Source: SAR202 cluster bacterium (GTDB taxonomy: Bacteria > Chloroflexota > Dehalococcoidia > Lucifugimonadales > VXLM01). Taken from it: DNA of 64,000 bases. Under the pieces are notes generated by a model. It was not told the origin of the DNA. It ran no database searches and saw only the letters and a program-made list of their open reading frames with translations. This document shows, one piece after another, positions 25,537-34,835 of this stretch (position 1 is its first letter; every line of letters begins with the position of its first letter). The position numbers and the translations under genes were made by a program. The DNA lies in the NCBI GenBank assembly GCA_022448725.1, contig JAKUTR010000007.1, positions 1 to 64,000 of the forward strand, written 5' to 3'.

Positions 25537-27530
25537 TGACCGACTTCATACCGAACTTTTGGCAACAGATTGAAGAACCACAGGCGTGGCTCATATTCCT
25601 ATTTCCGCTTGGGGCGTTCCTCGTAAACAGTCTCATCATCAGGCCGTTCTTCAATCAGTATTCGAAGTTATCAGGTTGGATAACCGTTGTATCCCTTACA
25701 GCATCGTTCGTTCTTTCGGTCTACGCAGTTGGTAGCGTGGCAGCAAACGATGGCAGGTCAATCGGTTGGGCAAGTCATGAATGGGTTGAAGTCGCGAATT
25801 TTAAAATGACCGTCGGTATCATGATGAACTCTCTGACCGCGTTGATGCTTCTCGTGGTAACGGGGGTGAGCCTGTTAGTTCAGATCTACTCCATGGGATA
25901 CATGAAGGGGGATTCTGGATACTCTCGATACTTCGCTTACATGTCCCTGTTCACTGCTTCGATGGTTGGTCTTGTAATGTCTTCAAATATCGTCCAATTG
26001 TTCGTTTTCTGGGAACTGGTAGGGCTATGTTCCTTTCTGCTGATTGGTTTCTGGTTCCATAAGCCCTCTGCTGCTGCGGCGGCAAAGAAAGCATTCCTTG
26101 TTACACGTGTGGGGGACTTTGGGTTTTTACTTGGGATTCTGTACCTCTTTTCACAGGGCGATTCATTCACGGCCAATAATCTCAACCCGCTTGAGATTCG
26201 GGATATCGAGAAGGCTATCGGTTTAGGTACCGTTATCTCATCCAGCGTGGCTGGCTGGATCGCGCTCGGATTTTTCCTAGGTGCGATGGGGAAATCAGGG
26301 CAATTCCCCCTCCACACCTGGCTTCCCGACGCAATGGAAGGACCGACACCAGTTAGTTCGTTAATCCACGCAGCTACCATGGTAGCTGCTGGAGTTTTCC
26401 TGGTGGCACGCTTCTTCCCTCTTTTCGAGGCCTCTCCGGTGGCTCTGGACACGGTAGCAATCATTGGGGGAGTTACAGTGGTCTTTGCCGCTAGCATGGG
26501 CCTTGTTATGAATGACATAAAGCGTGTGCTCGCCTATTCCACGGTCAGCCAGCTCGGATATATGATGCTTGCTATTGGCGTAGGTGCGCCAGGTGTGGCC
26601 ATTTTCCATCTATTTACGCATGCATTTTTCAAGTGTCTATTGTTCCAGGGGGCGGGTAGTGTAAGTCATGCAGTAGGTGGAACATTCGACATGAGGTACA
26701 TGGGTGGACTCAGAAGAGTCATGCCTTGGACATATGCAACATTCCTAATAGGTAGCCTAAGCTTGGCAGGGATATTCCCGCTTGCCGGTTTTTGGAGCAA
26801 GGACGAGATTCTTGCGTCAGCGCAAGGTCAAGCCGGCTTTATTCCGCAGGCTGTGTTCGGACTTGCCCTAATTGCAGTTACCATGACGGCGTTTTACATG
26901 TTCCGTGTGCTATTCATGACATTTGAAGGGGACTACAAGGGGGGAGCTGATGCAGACCCTGATGTAGAGTCTCATGCTCCTTCTAATACCCCTCACGAGT
27001 CAGCTTGGTCCATGCTCGGGCCTATGGTAATTTTGGCGTTGTTGGCTATCTTCGCTGGGTTCGTGGCAAATCCAATCGTCAACTTAGGAGCTATTCCAGA
27101 GCACTGGTTGGTACACGACTTCCTGCACGAGAGTGCTGCTAAGTTTAATCTTGGTATCGCTGCCATCTCTACGTTTGCAGCGATACTGGGAATTTTACTC
27201 GCCTACCTTATGTATGTGAGCAAGACTATCTCAGCCCAAACGGTTGTGTCTTCCGTCCGGCCGATACATACCGTGCTGTCACGGAAATACTATTTCGATG
27301 AATTATACGAAGACTTACTGACTACTAGAGTCTTCTATCGTGGTCTGGCTGGAGCTCTTGACTGGTTTGATCGATGTGTCGTTGATGGTCTAGTACGAGT
27401 AATCGACAACTTTGGACGGAACATCGGACGGTTGATCGGGCAGGCTCAAACGGGCCAAGTACAGAGTTACGGTGCCGTTTTATCCGGTGGAGTTTTAGTG
27501 ATTCTCGGCGTTTTGTTGTTCCTTAAGTAA
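25536..27530 (+). CDS. nuoL: NADH-quinone oxidoreductase subunit L
   Basis: 664 aa, the distal antiporter-like proton-pumping subunit. It has the core FVFWELVGLCSFLLIGFW, LPDAMEGPTPVSSLIHAATMVAAGVFL, and MNDIKRVLAYSTVSQLGYMM with the conserved Lys residues. A long C-terminal lateral region with a final membrane anchor (GGVLVILGVLLFLK) matches NuoL. The GTG start overlaps the previous stop by 1 nt. Confidence 0.96.
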   Translation: MTDFIPNFWQQIEEPQAWLIFLFPLGAFLVNSLIIRPFFNQYSKLSGWITVVSLTASFVLSVYAVGSVAANDGRSIGWASHEWVEVANFKMTVGIMMNSLTALMLLVVTGVSLLVQIYSMGYMKGDSGYSRYFAYMSLFTASMVGLVMSSNIVQLFVFWELVGLCSFLLIGFWFHKPSAAAAAKKAFLVTRVGDFGFLLGILYLFSQGDSFTANNLNPLEIRDIEKAIGLGTVISSSVAGWIALGFFLGAMGKSGQFPLHTWLPDAMEGPTPVSSLIHAATMVAAGVFLVARFFPLFEASPVALDTVAIIGGVTVVFAASMGLVMNDIKRVLAYSTVSQLGYMMLAIGVGAPGVAIFHLFTHAFFKCLLFQGAGSVSHAVGGTFDMRYMGGLRRVMPWTYATFLIGSLSLAGIFPLAGFWSKDEILASAQGQAGFIPQAVFGLALIAVTMTAFYMFRVLFMTFEGDYKGGADADPDVESHAPSNTPHESAWSMLGPMVILALLAIFAGFVANPIVNLGAIPEHWLVHDFLHESAAKFNLGIAAISTFAAILGILLAYLMYVSKTISAQTVVSSVRPIHTVLSRKYYFDELYEDLLTTRVFYRGLAGALDWFDRCVVDGLVRVIDNFGRNIGRLIGQAQTGQVQSYGAVLSGGVLVILGVLLFLK

Positions 27531-27547
27531 CGCTCGAAGGGAGGACT

Positions 27548-29077
27548 GTGGAGTTCGAAGGTAATGGCTTACTAACGTTGGTAGTGTTCCTGCCGTTGGC
27601 AGGGGCATTGGGAATCGCGCTGTTTATAAAGCGTGACAAGCAAGTACGTTACATCGCGGGGGCTGTAGCGTTAGCTGAGTTGATTCTTAGCGTGATGGTC
27701 TTTACCACGTATGATCTCAGCAAAGGTGGGCTGCAACTCGTTGACCGTACATCTCAATGGATTCCTATAGAGTCATTCAAAGTAGAGTACTACCTTGGTG
27801 TTGATGGTCTCAGTACTCCTCTTGTCTTGTTGACAGGATTACTCGGATTTGCTGCTGTATACGCGTCTTGGAGTATCAAGACCCGAGTTCGTGAGTACTT
27901 CGTATGGCTTCTCGTTCTTCAGACAGCTGTTATGGGAGTGTTTACATCTCTTGACTTCATTCTCTTTTTCCTGATGTGGGAACTAGAGATGATACCGATG
28001 TTCTTCCTAATATCGATTTGGGGGAGTGGAAGACGCGAATATTCTGCAATGAAGTTTTTGATATTTACCTTCCTGGGCAGCGCTTTCATGCTTGTTGGGA
28101 TACTGGCTCTCTTCTATTCCACGGGCACCTTCGATATGATCCTCCTCCCCGATGCGATCGCGCAGACGGAATTAATTGCTCCCGCAGGGATCATCTTTGG
28201 CCTGATATTCACAGCCTTTGCTGTGAAACTCCCTGTTTGGCCCGTACACACCTGGTTACCAGATGCCCACACTGATGCACCCACAGCTGTAAGCATCATG
28301 CTTGCTGGGGTACTTTTAAAGATGGGTGGGTACGGAATGATCCGTGTCTCGGCAGGTATGTTTCCAGAAGTCATTGTTGATGCAGCTATCGTTCTGGCTG
28401 CTCTCGGTGTGGTTAATGTTATCTACGGAGCGATAATTACCATTCGCCAAACCGATCTAAAGCGTCTTGTCGCCTACAGCAGCATCAGCCACATGGGCTA
28501 TGTGCTCATTGGAATCTCTTCTGTGGCGGGTGTCGGTGGGCTTGTATCGCCAACTGGACTGACTGGCGCAGCAATGCAGATGTTTACGCACGGTACCATT
28601 ACAGGGTTGATGTTTTTGGTGGTCGGTCTGACCTATGAAAAAGTTCATACAAGAAGCATACCCGAGCTTGGAGGGCTCTCGGCTCGGATGCCAGTGATAG
28701 CAGTAGCGTTTCTAATCGCAGGGCTTGCATCTCTTGGTTTACCTGGTACAAGTGGGTTTGTTTCAGAGATTCTGATCTTCTTGGGTGCTTTCCCGGTCTA
28801 TGGTTGGTTTACTGGGGTCGCGGTTTTCGGAGTGGTGCTTACGGCCGGGTACATTCTTTGGATGGCGCAGCGGACGATGTTTGGTCCCACGATTGACAGG
28901 TTTAGCAATGTGCGAGATGCCTCTCGTATGGAGATGGTACCTCTTGCGGTATTGATTGGTTCCATAATTCTGGTTGGTATCTACCCATCGTTTGTCAGTG
29001 ATATGTTCAGGGACGGTGTTGCGGGGATCGTGGCGGATATCCAGCGCTCAGGCGCATTAGCAATGGTGCTGCCATGA
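27548..29077 (+). CDS. nuoM: NADH-quinone oxidoreductase subunit M
   Basis: 509 aa, the second antiporter-like subunit. It has FFLMWELEMIPMFFLISIWG with the proton-channel Glu, and LPVWPVHTWLPDAHTDAP. LKRLVAYSSISHMGYVLIG carries the central Lys. The GTG start is preceded by AGGGAGG. It overlaps nuoN by 4 nt (ATGA). Confidence 0.96.
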   Translation: MEFEGNGLLTLVVFLPLAGALGIALFIKRDKQVRYIAGAVALAELILSVMVFTTYDLSKGGLQLVDRTSQWIPIESFKVEYYLGVDGLSTPLVLLTGLLGFAAVYASWSIKTRVREYFVWLLVLQTAVMGVFTSLDFILFFLMWELEMIPMFFLISIWGSGRREYSAMKFLIFTFLGSAFMLVGILALFYSTGTFDMILLPDAIAQTELIAPAGIIFGLIFTAFAVKLPVWPVHTWLPDAHTDAPTAVSIMLAGVLLKMGGYGMIRVSAGMFPEVIVDAAIVLAALGVVNVIYGAIITIRQTDLKRLVAYSSISHMGYVLIGISSVAGVGGLVSPTGLTGAAMQMFTHGTITGLMFLVVGLTYEKVHTRSIPELGGLSARMPVIAVAFLIAGLASLGLPGTSGFVSEILIFLGAFPVYGWFTGVAVFGVVLTAGYILWMAQRTMFGPTIDRFSNVRDASRMEMVPLAVLIGSIILVGIYPSFVSDMFRDGVAGIVADIQRSGALAMVLP

Positions 29078-30579
29078 CGATGCACGACATCTATCTACTT
29101 TCTCCCGAACTGAGCTTAGCTGGACTCGCTACCCTTGTCTTGCTAGTTGACTTAATTGTCAAAAGAAAGAGTTACCTGTTTGTTCTCACAATCGTTGGTT
29201 TAGCTGTCCCGCTTGGCTTCACTTTAGCCTTGCTGGGTAGTCTTGATGGTGCATCTATGATGGAGAACGAAGGCGTACTAAGAGATACGTTGGTCGTAGA
29301 TAAATTCGGGTTATTTTTTAAGCTCTTACTTATTAGTGCTGTCGCGATTGTAAGTTTACTATCCATAGATTACGTAAAACGGTTTGAGCAATTCCAGTCC
29401 GAGTTCTTAGTTCTCCTCATGTACTCCGCTACTGGGATGATGCTCATGGCTTCAACCAAGGAGTTGATTACCATTTACATTGCCCTTGAGTTATCTGCTC
29501 TTCCCGTGGCAGCGTTAGCTGCTTTCATGCGGGACGGGCGCTCAGCGGAAAGTGGGCTGAAGTTCCTCATCCTTAGTGGAATCAGCTCAGCGCTTCTCCT
29601 TTATGGGATGGTCTTGGTTTTTGGTCTTACTGGGTCAACCCAACTTGATGACATAGCGGAACGTATAGCAACCCTTGCTATATACACTGACCAGCCGTTT
29701 GGCAGTTACGCCCTTCTAATGGGTGTCGTGCTGATGGTAGCGGGATTTGGTTTTAAGATTACCGCCTTCCCTTTCCAAATGTGGGCACCTGATGTTTACG
29801 AAGGAGCGCCAACACCTGTAACAGCATTCCTGTCCGTTGCTAGTAAGGCAGCGGGGTTTGCTGTGATTCTCCGAGTGTTTTATAGCGCGTTCGGGATTGA
29901 GGAACTAAGTATTGAATGGAGTGCTATTTTTGCAGTTCTTGCTGCTCTTTCGATGACAATTGGCAACTTGGTTGCAATTGCCCAGCGGAGTATGAAGCGG
30001 CTACTTGCGTACAGTACCATTGCTCACGCCGGGTACATAATGGTTGGATTAGCTGCTGTTTCTACACGAGCTGGTAGCGGAGACTCAAGTCTCGGGATCT
30101 CAGCGGTGCTGTTCTATCTTAGTGGTTATGCAGCGATGAATCTCGCGGTGTTTTCAGCTGTTATAGCTATCTCAAATCGTATTAACAGTGACGCGATTAG
30201 TGATTTTGCAGGAATGGCCCGGCGGGCCCCCTACCTGTCTGCGGTTTTAGCTTTCGGCATTGTCTCCCTAACTGGGATTCCGCCCACGGTTGGTTTTATC
30301 GCGAAAGTCTACGTATTCGGAGCGGCTGTAGACGCTGGATTAGAATGGCTCGTCATAATAGGTGTTCTGAATAGTGTAATCGCTGCGTACTACTACTTGC
30401 GCGTAATCAAGTTGATGTATCTTTCCGAGCCACCCTCAACAGATTCCATAGAGTCTGGGATCCCTTTGCGCTTGGCGATGCTAGTTACTAGCGCAGGCGT
30501 ACTATTATTCGGGTTATACCCGACGGGCCTCCTGAATTTTGTTAAATCGGCAGCCCAGGCGCTTTTATCTACGTCCTAA
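29074..30579 (+). CDS. nuoN: NADH-quinone oxidoreductase subunit N
   Basis: 501 aa, the third antiporter-like subunit. It has ITIYIALELSALPVAALAAF, FPFQMWAPDVYEGAPTPVTAF, and MKRLLAYSTIAHAGYIMVGL. It is the last gene of the 11-subunit operon. No nuoE, nuoF or nuoG occurs here, so electrons may enter from ferredoxin or from another donor module encoded elsewhere. Confidence 0.96.
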   Translation: MTMHDIYLLSPELSLAGLATLVLLVDLIVKRKSYLFVLTIVGLAVPLGFTLALLGSLDGASMMENEGVLRDTLVVDKFGLFFKLLLISAVAIVSLLSIDYVKRFEQFQSEFLVLLMYSATGMMLMASTKELITIYIALELSALPVAALAAFMRDGRSAESGLKFLILSGISSALLLYGMVLVFGLTGSTQLDDIAERIATLAIYTDQPFGSYALLMGVVLMVAGFGFKITAFPFQMWAPDVYEGAPTPVTAFLSVASKAAGFAVILRVFYSAFGIEELSIEWSAIFAVLAALSMTIGNLVAIAQRSMKRLLAYSTIAHAGYIMVGLAAVSTRAGSGDSSLGISAVLFYLSGYAAMNLAVFSAVIAISNRINSDAISDFAGMARRAPYLSAVLAFGIVSLTGIPPTVGFIAKVYVFGAAVDAGLEWLVIIGVLNSVIAAYYYLRVIKLMYLSEPPSTDSIESGIPLRLAMLVTSAGVLLFGLYPTGLLNFVKSAAQALLSTS

Positions 30580-30601
30580 TATTGGGATCGACGTGAGCCC
30601 A

Positions 30602-30616
30602 AGCCGAATCTCGGCT
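30602..30616 (+). other. Short GC-rich hairpin between nuoN and nadK
   Basis: AGCCGA and TCGGCT form a perfect 6-bp stem around ATC in the 48-nt gap. No T-run follows, so termination is unlikely; it may mark an mRNA processing point. nadK has AGAAGG right after it. Confidence 0.3.
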
Positions 30617-30627
30617 ACACTAGAAGG

Positions 30628-31494
30628 ATGGGCAATAATTCTCTAATAGGATTCATCCATAACCCGTTGGTGCCGAAAGCTGCGAGTTTGGTCAAATCGC
30701 TTATTCAGGAACTGGGTATCGCGGATCGCAGTTGGGTTAGCCAGCCGATGAAAATGCAAGTCGATGATGAGACGCTTGATTCGACTTCATTGATAGTCAC
30801 TGCAGGAGGCGATGGAACCATTATCCGTGTAGTCGATAAAGTTGCCCCTCACGGAGTACCGATTTTAGGTATTAACATGGGCCGCGTTGGGTTTATGTCG
30901 GAGCTTAGCATAGAGCGTGCGGCTGAACGGCTACCCTGGTATATAGACGGCAATGCACGAGTGGAAGAGCGGTTGATGTTAGAGGCGAATGCCAAGCTGG
31001 GCACTAGCAGTGATACGCATGTTGTTGCCCACGGGTTGAACGAGATCATAGTTCGCGGTGCGCTGCCTCATCTTCTTGATATCGATGTAACTATTGACGG
31101 CGCTCGGTTGGGCACTTACAGGGCAGATGGGGTTATCGTGTCTACACCAACGGGAAGTACTGGATATGCGCTTTCGGCTGGTGGCCCTGTGCTGCAACCG
31201 GAAGCAAAGGTTATGTTAATTCAGCCTTTGGCGGCTCACATTAGTATGCAGACAGCTGTTGTCGTTCCTGATGATTCAACTATTGAACTGGAGGTAGTAA
31301 ACGACGATGAAGCTGTAATCAGTGTTGATAACCTCACCAATGCAACCTTACGCCGAGGTGATAAAGTCATGCTTAAGAGAAGTCCCTACGTTGGCAGGTT
31401 TCTTAGGTCTAACCCACCATCAACTTTTTATTCGGATTTGACATCACGATTAGGCATTCAGCAACGGACAACCCATCATGGTCACGATGATTAA
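30628..31494 (+). CDS. nadK: NAD kinase
   Basis: 288 aa. It makes NADP from NAD with ATP or polyphosphate. It has the GGDGT motif (G60-T64), GINMGRVGFMSE, NEIIVRG, and DGVIVSTPTGSTGYALSAGGP, which forms the NAD site. The size is normal. Its stop codon is directly followed by the start of the NUDIX gene, so the two are translationally coupled. It probably lies at the end of the nuo transcript, which would link NAD supply with its use. Confidence 0.95.
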   Translation: MGNNSLIGFIHNPLVPKAASLVKSLIQELGIADRSWVSQPMKMQVDDETLDSTSLIVTAGGDGTIIRVVDKVAPHGVPILGINMGRVGFMSELSIERAAERLPWYIDGNARVEERLMLEANAKLGTSSDTHVVAHGLNEIIVRGALPHLLDIDVTIDGARLGTYRADGVIVSTPTGSTGYALSAGGPVLQPEAKVMLIQPLAAHISMQTAVVVPDDSTIELEVVNDDEAVISVDNLTNATLRRGDKVMLKRSPYVGRFLRSNPPSTFYSDLTSRLGIQQRTTHHGHDD

Positions 31495-32019
31495 ATGAAC
31501 GTCGAGAGGCAGATCAGTACTCAGAGGGTCTTTAGTGGAAATATCGTTGGCCTAAGGTTAGACACAATCGAGTTACCCAACGGTAGGCAGGCTACTCGTG
31601 AGGTAGTGGAACACCATGGTGCTGTTGTTGTTCTACCAATAGATATGGACGGGAATGTGCTCCTCGTAAGGCAGTATAGATACCCTGTAAAAGAGATGGT
31701 TCTCGAAGCTCCTGCTGGAGGTATTGAACCAGGTGAGTTACCGGAGCATGCGGCTGTTCGGGAGTTGGGTGAGGAAGTTGGAGTATACCCAAAGACGATT
31801 GAGCAAGTTGGCCATTTCTGGTCAGCCCCTGGTTACTGTACAGAGGTCCTGTACGCTTTCGTAGCTCGGGATTTGGTGCCGAGTCCGCTGGAGCCTGATG
31901 AAGATGAGGACATTGAGATCGAGAAACACCCAGTTAGCAACCTCCGGGCAATGATCCGATCGGGTGACATTCAAGATGCGAAAACAATCTCCGTAATCCA
32001 GATGGCTGAGATTGCTTGA
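31495..32019 (+). CDS. NUDIX hydrolase, ADP-ribose pyrophosphatase type
   Basis: 174 aa. The complete Nudix box begins GGIEPGELPEHAAVREL and ends GEEVGV, matching Gx5Ex7REUxEExGU. The N-terminal strand set (VVEHHGAVVVLPID, LLVRQYRYPVKE) and the downstream SAPGYCTEVLYAF are typical of ADP-ribose pyrophosphatases. It splits ADP-ribose to AMP and ribose-5-phosphate. It follows nadK with no gap, which fits NAD turnover. Confidence 0.9.
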   Translation: MNVERQISTQRVFSGNIVGLRLDTIELPNGRQATREVVEHHGAVVVLPIDMDGNVLLVRQYRYPVKEMVLEAPAGGIEPGELPEHAAVRELGEEVGVYPKTIEQVGHFWSAPGYCTEVLYAFVARDLVPSPLEPDEDEDIEIEKHPVSNLRAMIRSGDIQDAKTISVIQMAEIA

Positions 32020-32084
32020 ATCTTCCCAAGTCCATACCAGGTAATCGCAGCGTCCATGTTTACTGACAAAGGATAGTAGTGGGC

Positions 32085-32189
32085 ATGAGATACGTTGCCC
32101 AGTACAAGGATCTCGTTGCTTTAGTTTTTCAGATTTCAGCTATTGGTTATGGCTTATGTACTTTTTGGAAATCTATTTTTGGCGGGTAG
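32085..32189 (+). CDS. Candidate 34-aa membrane microprotein
   Basis: An ATG-to-TAG frame lies in the otherwise empty gap between convergent genes. It has a polar head (MRYVAQYKD), one hydrophobic segment (LVALVFQISAIGYGL), and then CTFWKSIFGG. GTGGGC precedes the start, a poor Shine-Dalgarno site. The composition is like a small membrane protein, but chance is a fair alternative. The rest of the gap (32190-32227) shows nothing. Confidence 0.22.
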   Translation: MRYVAQYKDLVALVFQISAIGYGLCTFWKSIFGG

Positions 32190-32227
32190 ATATACTTAGG
32201 TTTACCTGTACAGGCACTTGGCGGTCC

Positions 32228-33787
32228 TCAAATAGAATCAAAGAAGGTTAAATTAGCTCCATGGTTTTCCATTGCGTCTACAGTGTCACCCCGGAATCGG
32301 ACTTGGATGTCACGTGTTAGGTGACCCATCGTAAGTTCCTCCAATGGCATCTCAAAGGCAAGCGTAATCGGCTGGTTTACAGGAGGCGTTGCGAAGAACA
32401 GGTAACCGTTGCTCCTTATAGGGTATTCTTCGGTTCCTTTGATAACCAAGCTGTCAAGGTTGACCCAAGGGGGAATACGAACGAAAAGGGGACCCGGCTG
32501 TTTTAGTACGATGGTGAGCGCGGGGTTCGTGTAGGGGGATTTCACCACTAGGTTCTCAGTCTCGTGGTCGAATAGGAGATTCACCCAGTGGCCAGCAGTA
32601 TCGGTTCGCACGCCCTCTCGCAGCACTTCACATAAAGAGCCTACAGTTCCACCCACGACGTCGGTGTTGAAACGCATCCACTTTTGTTCGAGTGGTTCGT
32701 GGCCGAATGGAGCGGGAAAGCCCCAGGACCCTTGCACTCGCCTGGCTACGTTGTGGAGAGTATCAAGTTCCTCAGGATTGTTAGGTGTTTCAATCCAGGA
32801 GATGTCGCGTAGCTGTGATGGCAGAAGATGACAACGGAGCATTCTTTCAGCGTCATGAAAGTACTCGGTGTACCCCCAGCGGCCTAGGATCAGAGCCGTT
32901 TCGATTATATCGCCAGTGTTGTTCATCTCACCTTCGTCTGGCTTGTTGCTGTCGAGTGCTGACGACTCTCTAGACCACCCAACCTCGTCACGCATATCCC
33001 ATAGCCCGTTGTCATAAAATGCCTTTACTCGATCCATTAGCGATGAGTCCGAGGTTAGATCGGCAAGTTGGGCGAGAGAAGACATAGTGCAAGTAATCGA
33101 GTGTGCGTGGGTGCCGAAGCGATCTTGGTCATTCCCGCCGTGCTGGGTGTAGTAATCGCCTATAGCTTCTTCTTTTAATATGAGTGCCAGTGCTAGAGCA
33201 GGACCATATCCCGTTACGCGGTAGTACTTAACCAGCGGGCCTATAGTTCGAGCGACGCCGGAGATATATGAACTTTCCTTTGTGCTCACAACACCGGTTT
33301 TGTCTATGGCCTTATAGTCCCAGTCCCGTTGAGGAACCCAGTATTTAAAGATGGTGTCAATACTCGCCTCGGCGATCTCTTGGGCTCGGGAGGAGCCACG
33401 GTATTTCACCAGAGCCGTGAGTGCGTGGAAGCCCTCCCGGATATGATGTGGCACGAAGATAGTGGGTGTGTCATATTCGCCGTCGTTCCCACGTTCGAGT
33501 GGTAGAGCAAGCGGCCCACTGTACGAGAGATAGGTTGCTGTCTCGTGTTTAGAGACGCTTTCTTCATCGATCTTGATACCAGCGACATCTTCCGCATTGA
33601 GTAGAGCATTCAGATGCCGGCCTGGGACGTGGCTTTCAAGTGGCATGCCAAGATATGCATCCGGTTTTACCGCCACGCGAAAATAGGGAGTGCCATCAGT
33701 TGGGTCGAACATACTACACATCGCGTTCGAGGCGAGTTCTATCGCGTCCAATATATTAGTAGTATTGACGTCAGACAGACGTGTCAC
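32228..33787 (-). CDS. Six-hairpin glycosidase-like protein (GH127/DUF1680-like)
   Basis: 519 aa. The first ~390 residues are helical and read like an (alpha/alpha)6 barrel (REGFHALTALVKYRG, HAHSITCTMSSLAQLADLT, NNTGDIIETALILGRWG). A beta-sandwich tail follows with PLFVRIPPWVNLDSLVIKG and GYLFFATPPVNQPITLAFEMP. This layout resembles beta-L-arabinofuranosidases of GH127/GH146. The Cys-rich zinc site of GH127 is not evident, so the catalytic mechanism is unclear. No signal peptide is seen. The start is GTG, 9 nt behind the acetamidase gene, so they form an operon. Confidence 0.6.
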   Translation of the reverse strand: MTRLSDVNTTNILDAIELASNAMCSMFDPTDGTPYFRVAVKPDAYLGMPLESHVPGRHLNALLNAEDVAGIKIDEESVSKHETATYLSYSGPLALPLERGNDGEYDTPTIFVPHHIREGFHALTALVKYRGSSRAQEIAEASIDTIFKYWVPQRDWDYKAIDKTGVVSTKESSYISGVARTIGPLVKYYRVTGYGPALALALILKEEAIGDYYTQHGGNDQDRFGTHAHSITCTMSSLAQLADLTSDSSLMDRVKAFYDNGLWDMRDEVGWSRESSALDSNKPDEGEMNNTGDIIETALILGRWGYTEYFHDAERMLRCHLLPSQLRDISWIETPNNPEELDTLHNVARRVQGSWGFPAPFGHEPLEQKWMRFNTDVVGGTVGSLCEVLREGVRTDTAGHWVNLLFDHETENLVVKSPYTNPALTIVLKQPGPLFVRIPPWVNLDSLVIKGTEEYPIRSNGYLFFATPPVNQPITLAFEMPLEELTMGHLTRDIQVRFRGDTVDAMENHGANLTFFDSI

Positions 33788-33796
33788 ACGCGCCCC

Positions 33797-34711
33797 CTAT
33801 TCCGATTTACTTTCCGTTGTCCCTGCTGCTTCGACGTATTCTAGTTTCACTTTTGCAGCTACAGTGCCGATGAAATGGTAGCCCACCGATACTTCACCAA
33901 CCATCGTTAGTAAGCTGAGGCCATCCCAGCGTGGTACGCCAAAATCTGCCTCCATCCAGAGAATCAAGTCAGAATACGCTTGCCGCAGCGATCGTTCCAT
34001 GGGTAATCCGGTGGCGACACACATGATCTCGCTGGCGGAACGTATACGAGGTCGTTCAATGGTTTTACCTTTCATTACATCTATGGTCATCACCACAGTC
34101 GCGGGCATCTCCATAGCGGTACCGCAGAGTTCGCCGTCACCCTGGATGGCGTGGGCATCACCTAGATGTAGTAGCGCTCCCTCGATGTAGACAGGGAGGT
34201 ACACTGTGTTGCCTTCGGTCACTTCCTTTATGTCCATGTTCCCGCCGTAGTCTCCAGCAGGACTTGTTGTGGGAGAACCAAGTGCTTGAGCGCAGCCAAT
34301 TGTGCCAATCATAGGGCGGTATGGGAGTGACACTTTCGGGCTCCACCACACCTTACCGTCCCGTACGGGGGCGATGCGTGTATTGACAGGGATATCAAGG
34401 CCCAGAAATTCTCCCATGCCACGACGGCCCCAAGTCATGTCGTTGGCTGCTTGGCCAATGCTCGCCTCGATCTTTTCAATGTGCACGGCCAGAGTGTCTC
34501 CTGGCTCAGCACCGTCAACCCGTATGGGCCCTGACTGAGGGTTGCCCTGTGGTTTTCGCACCAAGTCACGTTTGTCGCCGTCAGTGCGGACTAGTCCATT
34601 GAAGGTGTCCTCAGTATCGACCCGAATGCGATCACCTGAGGATATAGTAGTAGCAGGCGGGTTGAATCTACTTATCTCGTAGTATAAGTCGCCTAAAGGA
34701 AGTTTTTTCAT
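33797..34711 (-). CDS. Acetamidase/formamidase family protein
   Basis: 304 aa. The family hydrolyses small amides to ammonia and an acid. The diagnostic stretch GALLHLGDAHAIQGDGELCGTAMEMP is present, along with GDTLAVHI and GNMDIKE. N-terminal strands with SGDRIRVDTEDTF fit the beta-rich fold. The substrate is not predictable. It is the first gene of a pair with the glycosidase-like gene. The 124-nt upstream gap has only a poor promoter match (TTGAAA, 17 nt, ATTAAA). Confidence 0.88.
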   Translation of the reverse strand: MKKLPLGDLYYEISRFNPPATTISSGDRIRVDTEDTFNGLVRTDGDKRDLVRKPQGNPQSGPIRVDGAEPGDTLAVHIEKIEASIGQAANDMTWGRRGMGEFLGLDIPVNTRIAPVRDGKVWWSPKVSLPYRPMIGTIGCAQALGSPTTSPAGDYGGNMDIKEVTEGNTVYLPVYIEGALLHLGDAHAIQGDGELCGTAMEMPATVVMTIDVMKGKTIERPRIRSASEIMCVATGLPMERSLRQAYSDLILWMEADFGVPRWDGLSLLTMVGEVSVGYHFIGTVAAKVKLEYVEAAGTTESKSE

Positions 34712-34835
34712 TTTAGCCTCGAGAGGTGTATCAACGTATCTAGATCAGCAACTATCTCTAAACCTTGCCGAACCTATGCAAGTTTAATGAACAATATTGC
34801 AAATATTTCAAGATGTCTCTCTTTCCAGACCGGAT

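Noticed and set aside
30602-30616. Terminator of the nuo operon
   Set aside because: The hairpin lacks a T-run and nadK follows at once, so read-through is more likely.
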